From: Thamnaconus septentrionalis
Taxonomy: Eukaryota; Chordata; Actinopteri; Tetraodontiformes; Monacanthidae
Assembly (NCBI GenBank): GCA_009823395.1
Contig: CM020509.1
Coordinates: 4,601,501-4,665,500 of the forward strand
Length of the DNA stretch: 64,000 nt
Direction of reading: 5' to 3'
Part shown: positions 45,111 through 57,659 of the stretch, one piece after another
How the letters are laid out: every line of letters begins with the position of its first letter
Position numbering within the stretch: position 1 is the stretch's first letter
Made by a program: the position numbers and the translations under genes
Notes under the pieces: generated by a model
Seen by the model: only the letters and a program-made list of their open reading frames with translations
Told to the model about the DNA's origin: nothing
Databases searched by the model: none

Positions 45111-45949
45111 GATTAACGACTGGATTTATGAGTTTGCGGTTATAAATTTTTTTGCTGCTTCAAATGTTGGACGGGAGAAGAATCCGCTTTTGAAGTGAAA
45201 AAAATACCAACATTGTATGTTGTTGTGTAGCATAACTGTAGGATTAACATAGGTTCATTTTAGCATTTCAACCTGATATTAAAACATGACTAAATTGTGT
45301 CTTAAGGTGAGAAAAAGAAAAGCTCACCGGGGGTCACAGACTTCTGTCGGGGTTAGCTGTGGACGCAGCGCACAGGTATGCGATAGCAAGCGTGTGAAAG
45401 AAACCTGAACCCGAACCGTAAAACGTGGCGTGAAGCCTGGGAGAGCCGGTGCCGGACGGAGCTGGATTGAGTTTTCTGTCAGAGTGCAACTAATGGAAGA
45501 AAATCATGACAAATGGCAGCAGAAACACAAAGATGTAATGCTTCATTGTCGTATGTGTGTAGCTGCTGTCCAACAACAGTTCTTTTAGTTCCACTTACTG
45601 AAGGAACAATGACAGACTTTAGGATTTACTGGGGTGTTTTATAGGCTGCATAGAGGAAAAGCAGCATTTAAAAGCTTTTATGAAGTAAAATCCATCAAAA
45701 ATAAACTTTGCTAAATTATTTGTATTTTGTACAAGCGCAACACAATTTTATTTGGGAATTTTTATTAATACACTAAAATACAGGAGGTGCAGAAACTCAA
45801 TTTCTTAAACTGGCTTTGAAGTCACCATCTTTGAGGCTCCAGCAACAAAGGCAACAACCGACAGGGGACAAGAATCAGAACTTAGGAGCCGTGAACACAA
45901 AGCAGCCTTCACACTGGCAGGTTGTTTGTTTACGCGCGGCTCCAGATAA
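45111..45949. other. non-coding, nothing recognised
   Basis: Unique sequence, AT-rich in its second half. No gene seen. Confidence 0.55.
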
Positions 45950-46300
45950 TTAGCCCAGAAGTAATGAGCGCCCTCTGATGACAGCCGCCGTAACCCGATC
46001 CCCCACTGTGACAAGCTCTGCTCCTCACTCTCTCCCGACCGACAACTGCGGCGCGGCTATTTTTTGCTGTGGGGGGGGGGGGAGTGGGCGGGGCCAGCCT
46101 GGCGCCAGGGCTGCGCACCCGGTGAGCGTGGGGGCGCTGACGAGGCCGTCGCTGCCATTCGGCCCTTAACCTCCCCGTGCCCCCTACGCTGCCAAACGGC
46201 ACACGGGAACCCAACACTGAAACCACTGTTGTGGCCGCTGGGGTGGATGGCAGGAATATCTGAGGTTTGGGACGGCTCCGCTTTAATCCAGGGTTCCATA
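45950..46300. other. CpG-rich block with G run
   Basis: CpG-dense, with a twelve-G run (46071-46082) followed by GTGGGCGGGGCC (GC-box-like). GAGCGCCCTCTGATGA at 45966-45981 is a partial reverse CTCF-type match (two core mismatches). Overlapping open frames on both strands, no domain. Orphan CpG island is possible. Confidence 0.38.
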
Positions 46301-46829
46301 AAACTGGCAGAGGTTTGAGCTCTTTATAGGGTGAGATAGTCGCGGATAAAGTCCTTGTCACGACTTTCATCCATCACCGTGTCTTAATTTTCATTCTGTG
46401 ATTCAAAGAATCTTCATGTATTAGTGTTTAAAGGTTTTTGTTTTTTTTTTCTGGAATATTAAGTTTGCGGAATTGTTCATAAATATATGACTATCCTGAT
46501 AAACTGGATTGTCGGAGGTATTGACTAACTGTAGTTTAGATGCTTTAAAGATAAGTGGCTACTATTATATTTCTGTTATTATCACATGATTTCTATTGAT
46601 AGAAATTCTATCCATAAAGTGCATAAAGTAAATATTTTTCTAACAAGATGTAAAACTGAGTCTGATGATTGGGCAGGTTTTGGGAAAAAAAAAAAATTCC
46701 TTCAGAATTATTTATTCATACTCAGGTTAGCGTGGCGGCAAAGCAAAATAAATAGTAATATTTATGCATGAAGAAGTTAAAGGAGGCAGTAAACTCTGGC
46801 CTTCCTGGAAGAAATTCTGATCCACTTGC
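46301..46829. other. AT-rich non-coding DNA
   Basis: Nothing recognised. Confidence 0.55.
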
Positions 46830-47330
46830 GGCGGGAAGCAACACGTCAGGTCGTGGGGGTAGTTATCGAGTCGCGTTCTGGCGGGAACGTGGGAGCACAC
46901 AGTGGAACGTGGCTTAACAGAGGCCACAGGTCTCGATCTCGGCCAAATCTAAAGCAAACAGGCGCGGCCTGGTTGCTGCTGCGTCGCAGCTTTGCAGAGA
47001 AAACAGTGACCTTCTCCGGGCGGCTATCGGAGCTTTGCTGCCCGCCAAGTGCAAAGGCCTCGCAATCCGCCTCGCTCGCGGAAGCTGAGGAAACCTGGCA
47101 AGCTCCCAGAGCCGGTCTGAGGGACCCGCTCCCAACTCTGCGCTCCTCGACTTGGCCCATTTCAAGCACTCCGCGCGAAGCTCCTCGCCAAATTTGCAAC
47201 GGGCACCTTGATCCGAAATTGGAAGCTGCCGTGTCAGCCGTTCACTCGACTCAAACTCCCGAGAAAGGCATTGCTCAGGTAGCTGGACGGCAGCATGCCA
47301 CAGAACATGTGTCTGTCTTTTGAAGACGAT
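46830..47330. other. CpG-rich block, multi-frame open
   Basis: CpG-dense. Three frames are open together: plus 46826-47323 (165 codons), minus 46846-47199 (117) and minus 46914-47165 (83). No known domain appears in any. This is typical of CpG-rich DNA depleted of stop codons. Candidate orphan CpG island; first exon not excluded. Confidence 0.4.
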
Positions 47331-48260
47331 CCCGCGTCTGCGGGCGTCAGTTGTTGTTCGGCTCCCTCAAAATATTCTCTTTAAGGGCGGCTAAGGAGGC
47401 GGACATGCGATCGCCGTTCTCACCGCAGCTGAAACGGGAGCCTGGGCGCATCGCGGCCGTATTTCAGGATTGTTTATTGAGCCTGTCACAGTGTTGTGTA
47501 TTTTGAGACATGGAAAACCAGATCTGCATTCACACTTTTTCCCATTTTTATTTTTTTTTCACAGCAGAGTAAACGATAGGGAACAATTTCACACGCTTGA
47601 AGCAAATGTTGCCTCGAGGAGCAATACCATTTGAAAAACCGATGGAGATTTTAGTAGCTTTGCTATTTCTGAGGCCAGAAGCTTGCTGACTGTATTTACT
47701 TCAAAACGGTTGCAATAAATATTTGGTGCGAGACATTATCGTCTTGCGCATTCCTGTGAGTCGTACAGTAGGAGCCTCGGCGAGGTCGGGGCCGGATCTC
47801 TTTTCCTCTCAGAGGTTTAGAGGTTACATCCTTGCTCTTGAAAGGCAGACACTAACATTTGAAAGGCCTGAAGAACTGTGGGGTTGCCACCGCTGACCTC
47901 CAAATGGTATTCATTCCTAGCCAGTCTTGTGTGTGAAACATTTCTGTTGACACCCCGCAATGCGGCGTTGATGAGTTAATCTAGCAGCTGAATGTGTCCT
48001 CTAACTACACCCAACCCCCTGCAGATTTTCAGTAAAAAAAAAGTGAAAGAAAAGAACCCTCCCCTTATCTCTGCGGGAGCGAGGGGGAAAATAGGCAACG
48101 GCGCCGATGGGCCATAAATTCATCGGGGTCGTTTCTCAAGTAAGAAGGAGAAAACATGCACACAAGGCCTTATTGTGTGCGCCCCCTACAGGCTTTCGGG
48201 AAAGTTGATCCCAGGATTTAAAGCGGATAACCAGTCCGACTTGGAGCGCCCGTGATTTGG
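47331..48260. promoter_or_regulatory. candidate regulatory block
   Basis: Complex sequence with GTTGATGAGTTAATCTAGC, GGGCCATAAATTCATCGG and the reverse CTCF-type motif at its end. Texture-based call. Confidence 0.32.
48179..48192 (-). promoter_or_regulatory. CTCF-type motif, reverse
   Basis: The minus strand reads CCTGTAGGGGGCGC, preceded by G. It matches the CTCF core except A to T at the third position. Its orientation is opposite to the motifs at 20345 and 37954. Confidence 0.52.
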
Positions 48261-49150
48261 TATCTTGTGCCGAACGAGTCTATAAACAGGGAGTACATTC
48301 CACTTCTGGCTGAGCAAGGCGTCAAAGACGAGTGGAGGGCATCAGGGAAAAAACAAAATAACCACGTTTCCACAACAATTCAGGACCAGTTTGCACGACA
48401 ATGATTACAGGATGACAGATAGATTTAGTTACGGTTTCTCCTCCAGTTTCCACAGAAACAGCGTCTTAGACGTTTGTGCTGCTGAGTTTTCTCGGTTTTC
48501 TCATTTGTTGAACCTTCCTCAGCTTCTGTTGCACTGCAACTGCACAGTACAGTAAAGTCAAAAGTGAGGTACATCCACCAGTTTCAGTGGTTACCAAGAC
48601 TACAGGCTGCAATGGCCCAGAATGCATCACAGCATGGCGTGAGCAGCCATTCCTTGCATGCCAGGTAATCAGCCCACATCACCTTCTACTGGCCTGGCAT
48701 GCATACTGCAGCACTGTCAGTACCTTCAGTGTGTAAATGCTTTAAGGCAAAGGAAAACACACATATTTTTGGGCTAAACTGTCGTCTAAAGTGACTGACC
48801 TCAAACTGGATTTCTGGAAGTTCAATCTGGTGTTACACGGTCACTCCCACCTCAGCCCGCAGCTCCCAGGGGCGGTGGAAGTGGGGTGACATTACTGCTG
48901 GATATGACTCGAACCATTCTGGATGAGGTCCAGGGTTGTCTGACATCAGGACAACAAAAATAGGCTCAGCCCCGAGTTTGAAATCCACACTGAGGCTCGA
49001 CCGCTTTATTGTGCGCGTGGCCCTGGTGGGCGTGTATCGCTTACTTCTCAGAACTGTCTTGTAACCCCGGGCTTATTAGACGGCCTTAATGAGGACATCT
49101 GACAGCTGATACAAGCTCTTGTCAAACCGTTCTGATTTAGGTTTTAACAT
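48261..49150. other. non-coding with a long-arm hairpin
   Basis: No gene seen. Contains an 11+11 inverted repeat, TGCATGCCAGG (48655-48665) and CCTGGCATGCA (48693-48703), with a 27-base spacer. Confidence 0.55.
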
Positions 49151-50354
49151 AGCGACAAAGCCGTCGCTCTGACATCACACGCCAGCCGACCAGTAAAGAT
49201 CTTCCCACCAGCACCAGTTAGATGTAGTCCGTTAAAAGGTACAGTTTTCTGACTCAATTAGCTTTGCTGTTCCACTTATAAGTGTTTCCTTTGACAAAAT
49301 AAAATCTCAAACTCCGTGAGACAGTTGCACTATTCGTGGAGAAAAAAAAAAAAAACTAAACAAAAAACAAGCTTGTAGTTGTGGGAAAGTCTGGCCCGCA
49401 GCCCGGCAGGGGTCTGATCCAGAGGGGGAGGGAGAGTTTGCATGCAAGACAGATCTGAAGGTGGCAATGAGTGTATTCTTTCCCCACTGACAGCTCCTCT
49501 GACATCTTGGAATTTATCTCTTGCAGCACATTTTCACGGCCTTTAGTCGGCCCCCCTCATGGGTATATCTCACTTACTGTACAGACAGAAACAGCTGTAA
49601 ACAGAGACAGAGTGGGGCGAAAATGGGGCGTTTGTTTGCTTTGACACGCTACCGCTGTAGGAATGTGCGCCGTTTTCCTTCCATCTGCGAGCGAAGGTGT
49701 TTTTATTTACTGGGCGACAGGGTGTGGGGGGGATTGGGATTGATTTGTTTACGTCGCGCCGCATTTGCAGGAAAACTCCTGAAGGCCGCCTGAGTTTCTC
49801 CCTGACAGTTTGACACCTACGAGGCAAAGGTGAACGGCGAGTGTGTCGCCATCAACAGCTCGGGCTCATTAGCCTGCCGCGCTGACACCAGATCCTGAGG
49901 GCTTTTAATGCCCCACGAGCAGCAAGAGGAGCCACAATATACTCCTCACATAGTGCACGAGGCTTTAAAACGCAAAATATCTGACAGGTGGGATGTTGCT
50001 GGAGGGCAGAATAACAGAAAGTGTAAGTAGTGGAGAAGTTTTTAAGCTGTTCTCTATGGTAAATCTTAACAACTGACCCACGAGTCCAAATGTTTTAAAT
50101 TCTATTGAATAAAAAAAACAAAACAACAGTTACAGAAAGAAGTAATAGTAGTAGGAATAGTCATAGTAGAAGCAGTATTAACATTATTTATATTATTAAT
50201 ATAAAACATAATTAAACTATGATTAAATATGAATAAAAATAGAAAATATGTACACAATATTTTGAAGCAGTATATAACCCCTGATTTCATACCAAAAGCA
50301 TTTATGCTACGGGGTGAATATTTAAAAAACAAAAAGTTACAGCACGGACGCCAC

Positions 50355-50356
<2 letters not shown>
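49151..50356. other. non-coding
   Basis: An A run at 49340-49354; 49.86-49.96 kb is mildly regulatory-looking (GGGCTCATTAGCC). No gene seen. Confidence 0.5.

Positions 50357-50386
<30 letters not shown>
50357..50386. repeat. 30-base poly-A
   Basis: An uninterrupted A run, the longest homopolymer in the window. It could be the tail of a decayed retroelement on the plus strand, but the upstream AT-rich sequence (50.1-50.35 kb) is not recognisable. Confidence 0.9.
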
Positions 50387-50388
<2 letters not shown>

Positions 50389-50449
50389 CAAAATGATTGA
50401 AACTTGTTCCTGTGACGTTTGAAGATGGTACATTTTCAGGAAAGCTCAG

Positions 50450-50900
50450 CGCAAAACCCAGTAAGCATCATTCATCGTCCTGTGTCTGTGTACTTTAGGC
50501 GCCTGGAGAATAATGGCCGAGTGCCATAAAGCGGACAGCATTTATTTCTGCCTCGGCCCAGTTGCTCTTGTCTTTAACGCTCCGACACTCAAGCCACAAC
50601 TCGAGCCCATTTGTTATCTGTTGACCCGCCACGAGTTATTTAGCCTGTCAGCAGAATGATAAACTCTCCCCTGCCGCGGGTGTCACCTCGACGGCCGGCG
50701 CTCGCATTCGCCGTCAAACCTGCGGGAAGGTGGGAGAGCTTCACTCCAAAGCCATCACACAAGGAGAGTACTTGAACTGTTGTATGTTTTCAATATACGG
50801 GATCGGCTAAGAACTGGAGGGAACATTGCGGAGGAGCCGGGCTAAGTGAGGGATTCGATTCGCCGAAGTTGTCTTCGAAAATCTCTATAAATACTTTTGG
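50450..50900. promoter_or_regulatory. candidate regulatory block
   Basis: Complex sequence with GGAGAATAATGGCC, GTTATTTAGCC, GAATGATAAACTC and a CpG-rich CGACGGCCGGCGCTCG core near 50690. Texture-based. Confidence 0.3.
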
Positions 50901-52324
50901 ATTAGAGCTGAAGTGCCGAAGTTCTGAGTATTGTACACAGACAGCTCTGTGTGCCTGGTACTGCCGTTCATCACGGTTAACCTGATGTTACAGGACTTTT
51001 TATTGAGGGCTGGAACTGGACGCAAGGTCGGGCCGAGGTCAAGGCAGGGTTCACTTCTCTGAGTTCTAATTCTAGTCGTCTCTGCGAGCCAGAACAGCTA
51101 TTTTCTAACTTTTCGTGTCTGCGTCCACCTCACCATTTTTGTTCTGATTTTTCCCTCAATGCCCTTTGCTGTTAGTGTGCTAGTGTGCTGTTAGTGTTAG
51201 CTGTTGAAAGTGAACAGAGAGACTTTTTCAGTATGAAGACACTGTAAGTTGCAACCTGTTCATTGTGTTATTGAATGTTAAATTGCATAAAACTGCTCTA
51301 CCCTACTAAAGCCCTGCTGGGTTTGTTTTGATAGAGGCCAACTGTTGTTTTTTCCCGCTTTTAAATTGTCCTCCCTTGATGAGCTGATTTCCACTCCAGG
51401 GAGTTCAGGCCTATGTGCTGCGTTCCCCTTCATGCCGGCCGAGTGTGGAAATTGCCACCTCTGATTGATTAACTTCCTGTCACCACGGGGTTACGTCTGA
51501 AGCTCTTCTTCTTCGACGCTACTTGGGAGATCCTTGTGTGCAGGACAAGTAAAGGGAAGGGAAAACTGAACCTCTAAAATCTCCAAATATAATAATGTGC
51601 AACATACTGGCATGTTGTTGTGATTGTGATCATCTGAATATGCATTTTGTATTGATTGAGAACACTTGTTAAAAACACTTCCAATACCACAAAATTATCC
51701 CCAAATTATGGAAAGTTGGTTTTGCATCTCAATGAAGTAAAACATCCTAAAAATTATATATTTTTTTTAAATCTAATGTAAAACAAAATATTAAAATAAG
51801 TCTTTAAATAATAATACACAATTGCTAATGCTTATTATAGCTGCCTTCTTTTTTTTTTTTTTTTTTTTAGCTGCGGTAACACTAAATGCAAGGCAGAATC
51901 AAAGAGCATTGCCAAGATTAAATGAACAAGTTTTTTTTTTTTTTTTAACATTTGCTCCCTCATGTATTTTTATTTGATAAAAAAAAAAAGAAGAAGAAAG
52001 CCTACAGTTGCTCTTAAGCGCGTGCCAATGCGCTCGCTGAGACAGAAGTTTGCTAATAAACCAGGGTGGAATGTGTTCACTGCTCTGCCAAGTTCAGCTG
52101 CTGCTCGACTTCAGGACAGCGGTGCAGGAGGCCCTCGGCTTCCTTCAGGCGCTTGCGATGAGAGCCGATGGCCAGCGATGGGGAATCGTTAAGCTCACAC
52201 ATGTGGAAAAGAGTTGTACGCCGGCGACCGCTTGGCACGGCTTCGCGGTTCCTTCGCTGTACATTTGTTGTGACCCCAACGTTTGGCTGCCGCTCGGCTT
52301 TCGGTGCATCTGCGACCCTCCACC
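50901..52324. other. AT-rich non-coding DNA
   Basis: Small GTTAGTGTGCTAGTGTGC repeats (51170-51200), T runs (51849-51869, 51931-51946). A minus-strand open frame (52077-52460) is discussed in findings. TCTGATTGATTAACTTCC at 51460 resembles a PBX/HOX-type site. Confidence 0.5.
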
Positions 52325-52355
52325 GCTGCTGCTGCCAGCTGGAGGCAGCAGCAGC
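52325..52355. repeat. perfect 12+12 hairpin
   Basis: GCTGCTGCTGCC / GGCAGCAGCAGC around the seven-base loop AGCTGGA, partly driven by CTG/CAG trinucleotides. Confidence 0.9.
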
Positions 52356-53269
52356 AGGACACACACCAAGCAGAGGCCTGACCCCTGCTGACTGGAGGGA
52401 GTGTTTGTGTTTGCAAAAAAAAAAAAAAAAAAAAACAGAGAAAAAAAAAAGGTACTGCACTTCACATTAGCGCTAGATACAGTTAGACTGATCCGGCATG
52501 AAGTGCTAAACTGGTTAGTGTTCGAAAAAATGTTGACACAACACGAGGGATTAGGAAAAAAAAAAAATGAGTGTGTGTGGCTTCAATTTCACTGGGAGAG
52601 ACATAGAGAGAGATAGACAGAGAGTGAGAGAGACATAGAGAGAGAGGGAGACAGAGTGTGCATGTGCGTGCGTGCGTGCGTAGTACACTGTCTGCCAGGA
52701 AATCCATTTTGAAGGCAGATTTTTTTCACCTTGTTCGTTTAAGCGCAAGTGTTGTTGTCAAAGCCTGTTGCCATGGTGACAAACAGTTTAAAAATCCTCT
52801 GCTGACTGATGGGCCACCTGCTGGAGACAGAGGAGAGTCGGGGGAAATGAAGCTAGTCCAGGGAGAGAGGAATCAGGAATCAGCGTGCCGAGTGTCAGAT
52901 GATGTCACAAAGGGCAGCACTAGGGCTGGTAGTACCCCGACAAATGGATTCTAAAACAAAAAGGCGGAGTTTATTTTGCTGTATGTTGGTCAAATGCACT
53001 ACAGTCCTGATTTACACCCTGGCGCTAAATGTTTTCCAGATTCAGAGTTTGAACAGTTCAGTAGTTACGTATCTGTGCACTATAACTGTTTTAAATATCT
53101 TTTTTTTTCTATTTTTCTTCTCAACTACATTTTTGTGCTTGTTTTATCCTGAACAGATCGATTTTATCATTTATGCATCTATGGGCAGTTTTTCCCTCGA
53201 AATATTTGCATCAAGTGTCATTTTAAAATAGAGCAGCTGCTCAGCCAACTAGGCACACAGACTCAGACA
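52356..53269. other. non-coding with simple repeats
   Basis: A runs at 52415-52434 and 52441-52450, a GAGAGACATAGAGAGA-type purine tract (52597-52660) and (GTGC)n at 52660-52680. No gene seen. Confidence 0.55.
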
Positions 53270-53790
53270 CACGCTAGACCATTTGCACAATTTAACGGAC
53301 GAGTCTTATCTCTATTTAGCAGCTGCAAACGCTTTTGTTTCCGTGTTAAATGCATCAAAACATTTTTACCATTCGCCCACGAAAGGTATTGTGAAGCGAT
53401 GAGAGCACAGGCATCCTTTCATGATCGTTCCTGCAATCTGTCACTCTTACGAGCTCCACATGTTCCCTAAAAATATTTTTGCTCCCCAAGGTGCAACCCC
53501 ATGAAAGCAATATATTTATAAAGGTGCTGAAATATCATTCCGGCCCATCACAGAGACGATATTTTAATTATGTCCATGCAAGAGGAAGATCCAGGTCAAT
53601 ACGTTTATGGCATCCAGCGCCAGGATGGAAGTGTTCTGCACCTGTGCACCGATAAGAATGAAAGTCTGCCGCACCGGCCGAGGAATGATTTGTCCTCCCG
53701 AGCCGACTCAGGGTGTGTGCCATTATAAGTGCGCCCTTTTGATGTGTGACATAAATTACAACCACGGAGCGACAGCCTCACCATAAGACT
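53270..53790. promoter_or_regulatory. candidate conserved non-coding element
   Basis: Half a kilobase without simple repeats: ACAATTTAACGG, GAGTCTTATCTC, GTTAAATGCATC, CCTTTCATGATCG, GATATTTTAATTATG and GACATAAATTACAACC. A plus-strand 52-codon frame (53570-53728) of protein-like composition lies inside; see findings. Confidence 0.42.
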
Positions 53791-55560
53791 AGCAGGAGGC
53801 TTTTTTTGTGGTTGAGTCAGTTCTGCAGCTGCACCGCAAATGGTTCCTATTTTGGTAATATACTCATCTGTGTAGTTTGCCGATTACTGTGTCGACACGA
53901 TGGACGTCAACGATGGTTGCAGTGTATGTGCAGAAAATGACAATTTTGCTCCGTCATTGCAAAAGCACACGGCGGCAACAGAGTTGTGGTGTGCGACACT
54001 GGCATCGATCCAATATCAAGTAAATACAGGGCCAGTATTGCAGATACCAATATGATACTAACACGTTTTCATTCAAGTTGCTGTATCATCATCTGCTACA
54101 TCTGGCTAAATTTTATCATGAACTTTTTCGTGTGTTTGTGGTTTGCTCCGCCCTGCCAAAACATCCTCAAAACTAACTTAGAACGCTTTGCTCAAAATTC
54201 TTTGTATATTTGACCTCTTCTGGCTCAGCCGGTTACAGAACTCTGCCTGCACTGTTGCTGACCCCTCCGTGGCCCTTCAGCATGAATGTGAGAACGCCAC
54301 CGATGAGCCAAGACGCGACAGCCGAGCAATGTAAAGGAGCTTTAGCGCAGGACTTGTAAAATCTATTTCTTGCGGCCGCGCGCTAACCGAGTGGGAGGCG
54401 GTGACAGCCGGCGGGCAGGAGGCAGGACAGTCGCCACAACCTTTTACGACGGAGGCGTAAACGAATGTCTACGATGACTTCCCCATTGTCGAGACTTCCC
54501 CCTGGTGGATGGTTACCAGAGGCGGGGGCTGTTCAGATTCGCCCCGAATGGGCACCACTGGGATAGTCTGATAGTGAAACCACCACCCACCACCCACCGC
54601 CACCCCCCCGGGGTTTCAACACAAGCCGGACCACCTTCCTTCCTCGTCACGCATTGTTCGGCACTGTATTGCGACAGGCCCCGTTTTTTACCACGGCTGC
54701 ACTGGGACATCTGGTCTCACAGCGGCCGCCACCTGTTTTAGTGAGGGCGAGGGGGGTGGGCTGCGGGGGGTGTCTGTCGTCCCACAAAACTGGGGGTCCA
54801 TGATATGCCCATTTGTCAGCTGCATTAGTTGCAGCGCGTCATGTGATGTGACATACTAAGCTTCGCACTCTGTACTGTCTCACATTTCCCATTAAAGATG
54901 AACAAGTGGGGAGCACGAGGGCCAGAGTCGTAATGAGAACCCACACACCCCCCATGACCAGTATGTGTCCCCTGGCAGAGACTGGTGTGGGAACATGGCA
55001 ATGGTGTTTTGTTGGAGGCACTACCAGTCCCGCATTAAAGTCGTTATTTTACTTTCAATTACATTTTTTTTTTGTGGTCAAATGAATTTTTAAGATTTGA
55101 AAGTGCTTCACAAAATCAGAATTTTCTAAGATAATGGCCTTGCATGCTTAGCATAGCACAGCATAGTATAACATAATATTGCATTTTGCGAGTAATTTTA
55201 TTTTCCTCTGAATGGTTTAGAAGCGTCAAAAACAAACCATTTTCCGCTCATCCCAAACAAGAACATGAATTTGGCAACACATAGTGCTTTAAGCAACAGT
55301 CCCCCTGTGGAACACAGGTCCAGATGTGCTGCTTTAGTACAGCAGAGCTACTAATCAGGTGCCAAGAGAAACAGGAGGATGGCCCAGGAACCAAACGTAG
55401 CATCGCAAGGAGAGCGGACGGTGATGGAGGACGGCTGAGACTTGGACCAAACTCGGCTGCGAGTCTGGAGACGTTAAATAATGAGATAATGTCTTCATGT
55501 AACAGCCTGGAAGTCCACACACTGACACGTTAAAGTTGTTGAGGAGTTAACATTCACCCA
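53791..55560. other. non-coding, nothing firmly recognised
   Basis: 54.3-54.45 kb is CpG-rich. The minus strand at 54497-54508 reads CCACCAGGGGGA, one base off a CTCF core. C-run tracts lie at 54590-54612. GCATAGCACAGCATAG-type low complexity lies at 55150-55180. No gene seen. Confidence 0.5.
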
Positions 55561-57659
55561 TTAGCGCAGAGGTGCTTCTTTTTGTTGGCGTCCGCTTCCT
55601 AATAATAATAAAAAACAATAGATGAATAAATAAATTCATTGATTGATTAAATCGTTTATTATTAGACAAGGATATCCGCACAACATCAGTCCACACAAAG
55701 CACAATAGAGCAAAAGTTTCATTCAACCGGTGTTAACACGCTAGAAGCTTTAAAACTGCTTGAAGGAGCAAAACTGAAGAGGCAGAATCGCTGCCTTTCA
55801 AGTTTCGCTGCCAGCAAAGACAAAATACAAGCAGAACACGGAGTTAGCGGTGGAGGCTAACAGTTTATCGACATGATTCAGCGGTTGTACTTTGCAAATA
55901 GCCTTAAAGTAAAGTTGCTTGAGGTCACAATACACTCACAGTCCTCAAACATTTTTTCAAATATTGCCGTGACCGACTATTCTCTCGTCGCCCACCGGCC
56001 GAGTCGAGGCCGTCTCCCTCCCGCATCTGGTGGTCCATCGCATCCATGAGGCTGAACAAACCCCACATTTTTCTGTTTGTTCACTCCGACTGTTGTGGTC
56101 CTTGGTATTTCGGCAGTCGCTCTGCATTTTTAAAAATTTCTCCCGACACTGTTTTGCTGTATTGCGGCCACCAGCTGCGAAACAAGGAAGACTTTTTCGT
56201 TGCGTGTCGCTCCGTCCGTCCAGCCGAGCCGACACCTAGCGAACCAGTGAAAACATCCCATAACTTGTGCACAGATCAGCCTGGAGAGTCCCGTCTCAAT
56301 CCAGCCGCGTCAAAGTGGCTCAGCGAGAGCGTTTGAACTCGGCATGACTGCTCAGCAGCAAGATGCATGAGGGGTTAGTGAGGGCTGGGGGGGGTAAGAA
56401 AAGCACATCCGACTTCCTGTCTGTAAGTGAAAGGCACACTTGGAGGTAGAACAACTGATGGCATGGGTGTTTCCCCATCAGGGGGTAAAAACAACCGAGA
56501 GCAGGAGATTTTCTTTTCTTTTTTTTCACACGTCCGTCTTGTTAATTAGCCCCCCCATCCCTGATGGTGCTCGGAAAGTTTTTCTGCGCTTCACTGCACT
56601 CGGCAAGGGAGGAGGATAAAGATTTTCGTTCCAACTTCACGGGAAACTGAATTTTTTTTTTTTTTTTACTGCGAGTCTTGATTAATGAAGCACTTTGTAA
56701 GGAGAAAAAGAAAACAAATAACGACTTAAGAGAAGAGAGAATTAAAAAATTGGCCAGCAGACATCTGAGACCAACTGCACTTTCCCCCTCCAGCAGCAGG
56801 ACCTTGCTGGACGTCTCCGGAGGGTCCCGACATGTCTTCGGCTGCTCCCGATCTCCTTCCCTGCCAAACTCCCCTCATTGTTTCTGGCACGGCAGCTGCT
56901 GTGAGATCTAGACATCATCATTCAGAGTGCAGATGGGACATCAAGACATCATTTCCTCTGGGGGTAGGGGTGTAGGGGCCCGCAGATCATGGAGGACATG
57001 GTCGCCGCACACCTTTTGATAAAGAGCTCTTACGTGTGTCTGTCACCAAAATACAGCTTTGGGAGCCCGATGCACTTCGGAAATGTTGTCTTTAAAAATC
57101 ACTGGCCGGGCACGAAGGGAGACAAAGTGGTGCATTATCTTCAGCAGGTATAAATAACCGCGGCAGCTCTGGGATATTTGAGCAACAATCCTCTTACACG
57201 GGTTTGTTTTAAGTGTTCCGTGCATTTATCACTCGCTTGCTCACCACGATCTGTGCAACGTTGCAGCCGTTAAACCAAAAACATAAAGGAAATAAAAAAG
57301 ACAAGTTATTACATGCGGCTGAGGCACGTTGTGTTGTATAAATGCACGTGTATGAGTGTATAAATCGTGCGGAAGAACACGCGTGCCAGATGTTTGCACA
57401 TACATGCAGCCGCAATTACAGATGCATGCGCATGAATATGAGTACGAGGGCCATTAATGCAGCTGCGGTGCCTTTTTCGCAGCAGGTTCTCGTGAAGTTC
57501 GGACAAGAAGGGAAACTAGTTTGGTGAGTGAACTGCATCGCACGTCCCCTCACAATCAGACAGTCAACTTTCTTTTGTTTGTTTTTGTTTTTTCCCTCTC
57601 TGCAGATTCCGTATTGATCAAAAGGCTTCTGGAACTTTATTAAATCTCTGTTTATTGCC
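55561..57659. other. non-coding, nothing firmly recognised
   Basis: AATAATAATAA and AATAAATAAA patches (55600-55635), a T run (56651-56667). An exon-like 41-base segment is noted at 57483-57523. Open frames to 96 codons lack domains. Confidence 0.5.

Noticed and set aside
52077..52460. Minus-strand frame ending RKRLKEAEGLLHRCPEVEQQ, helical-looking
   Set aside because: The N-terminal part is translated poly-A and CTG repeats. The C-terminal 35 residues are plausible but unsupported by a splice acceptor or known family.
54497..54508. Reverse CTCF-like CCACCAGGGGGA
   Set aside because: The last core base is A instead of C; kept only as a note.
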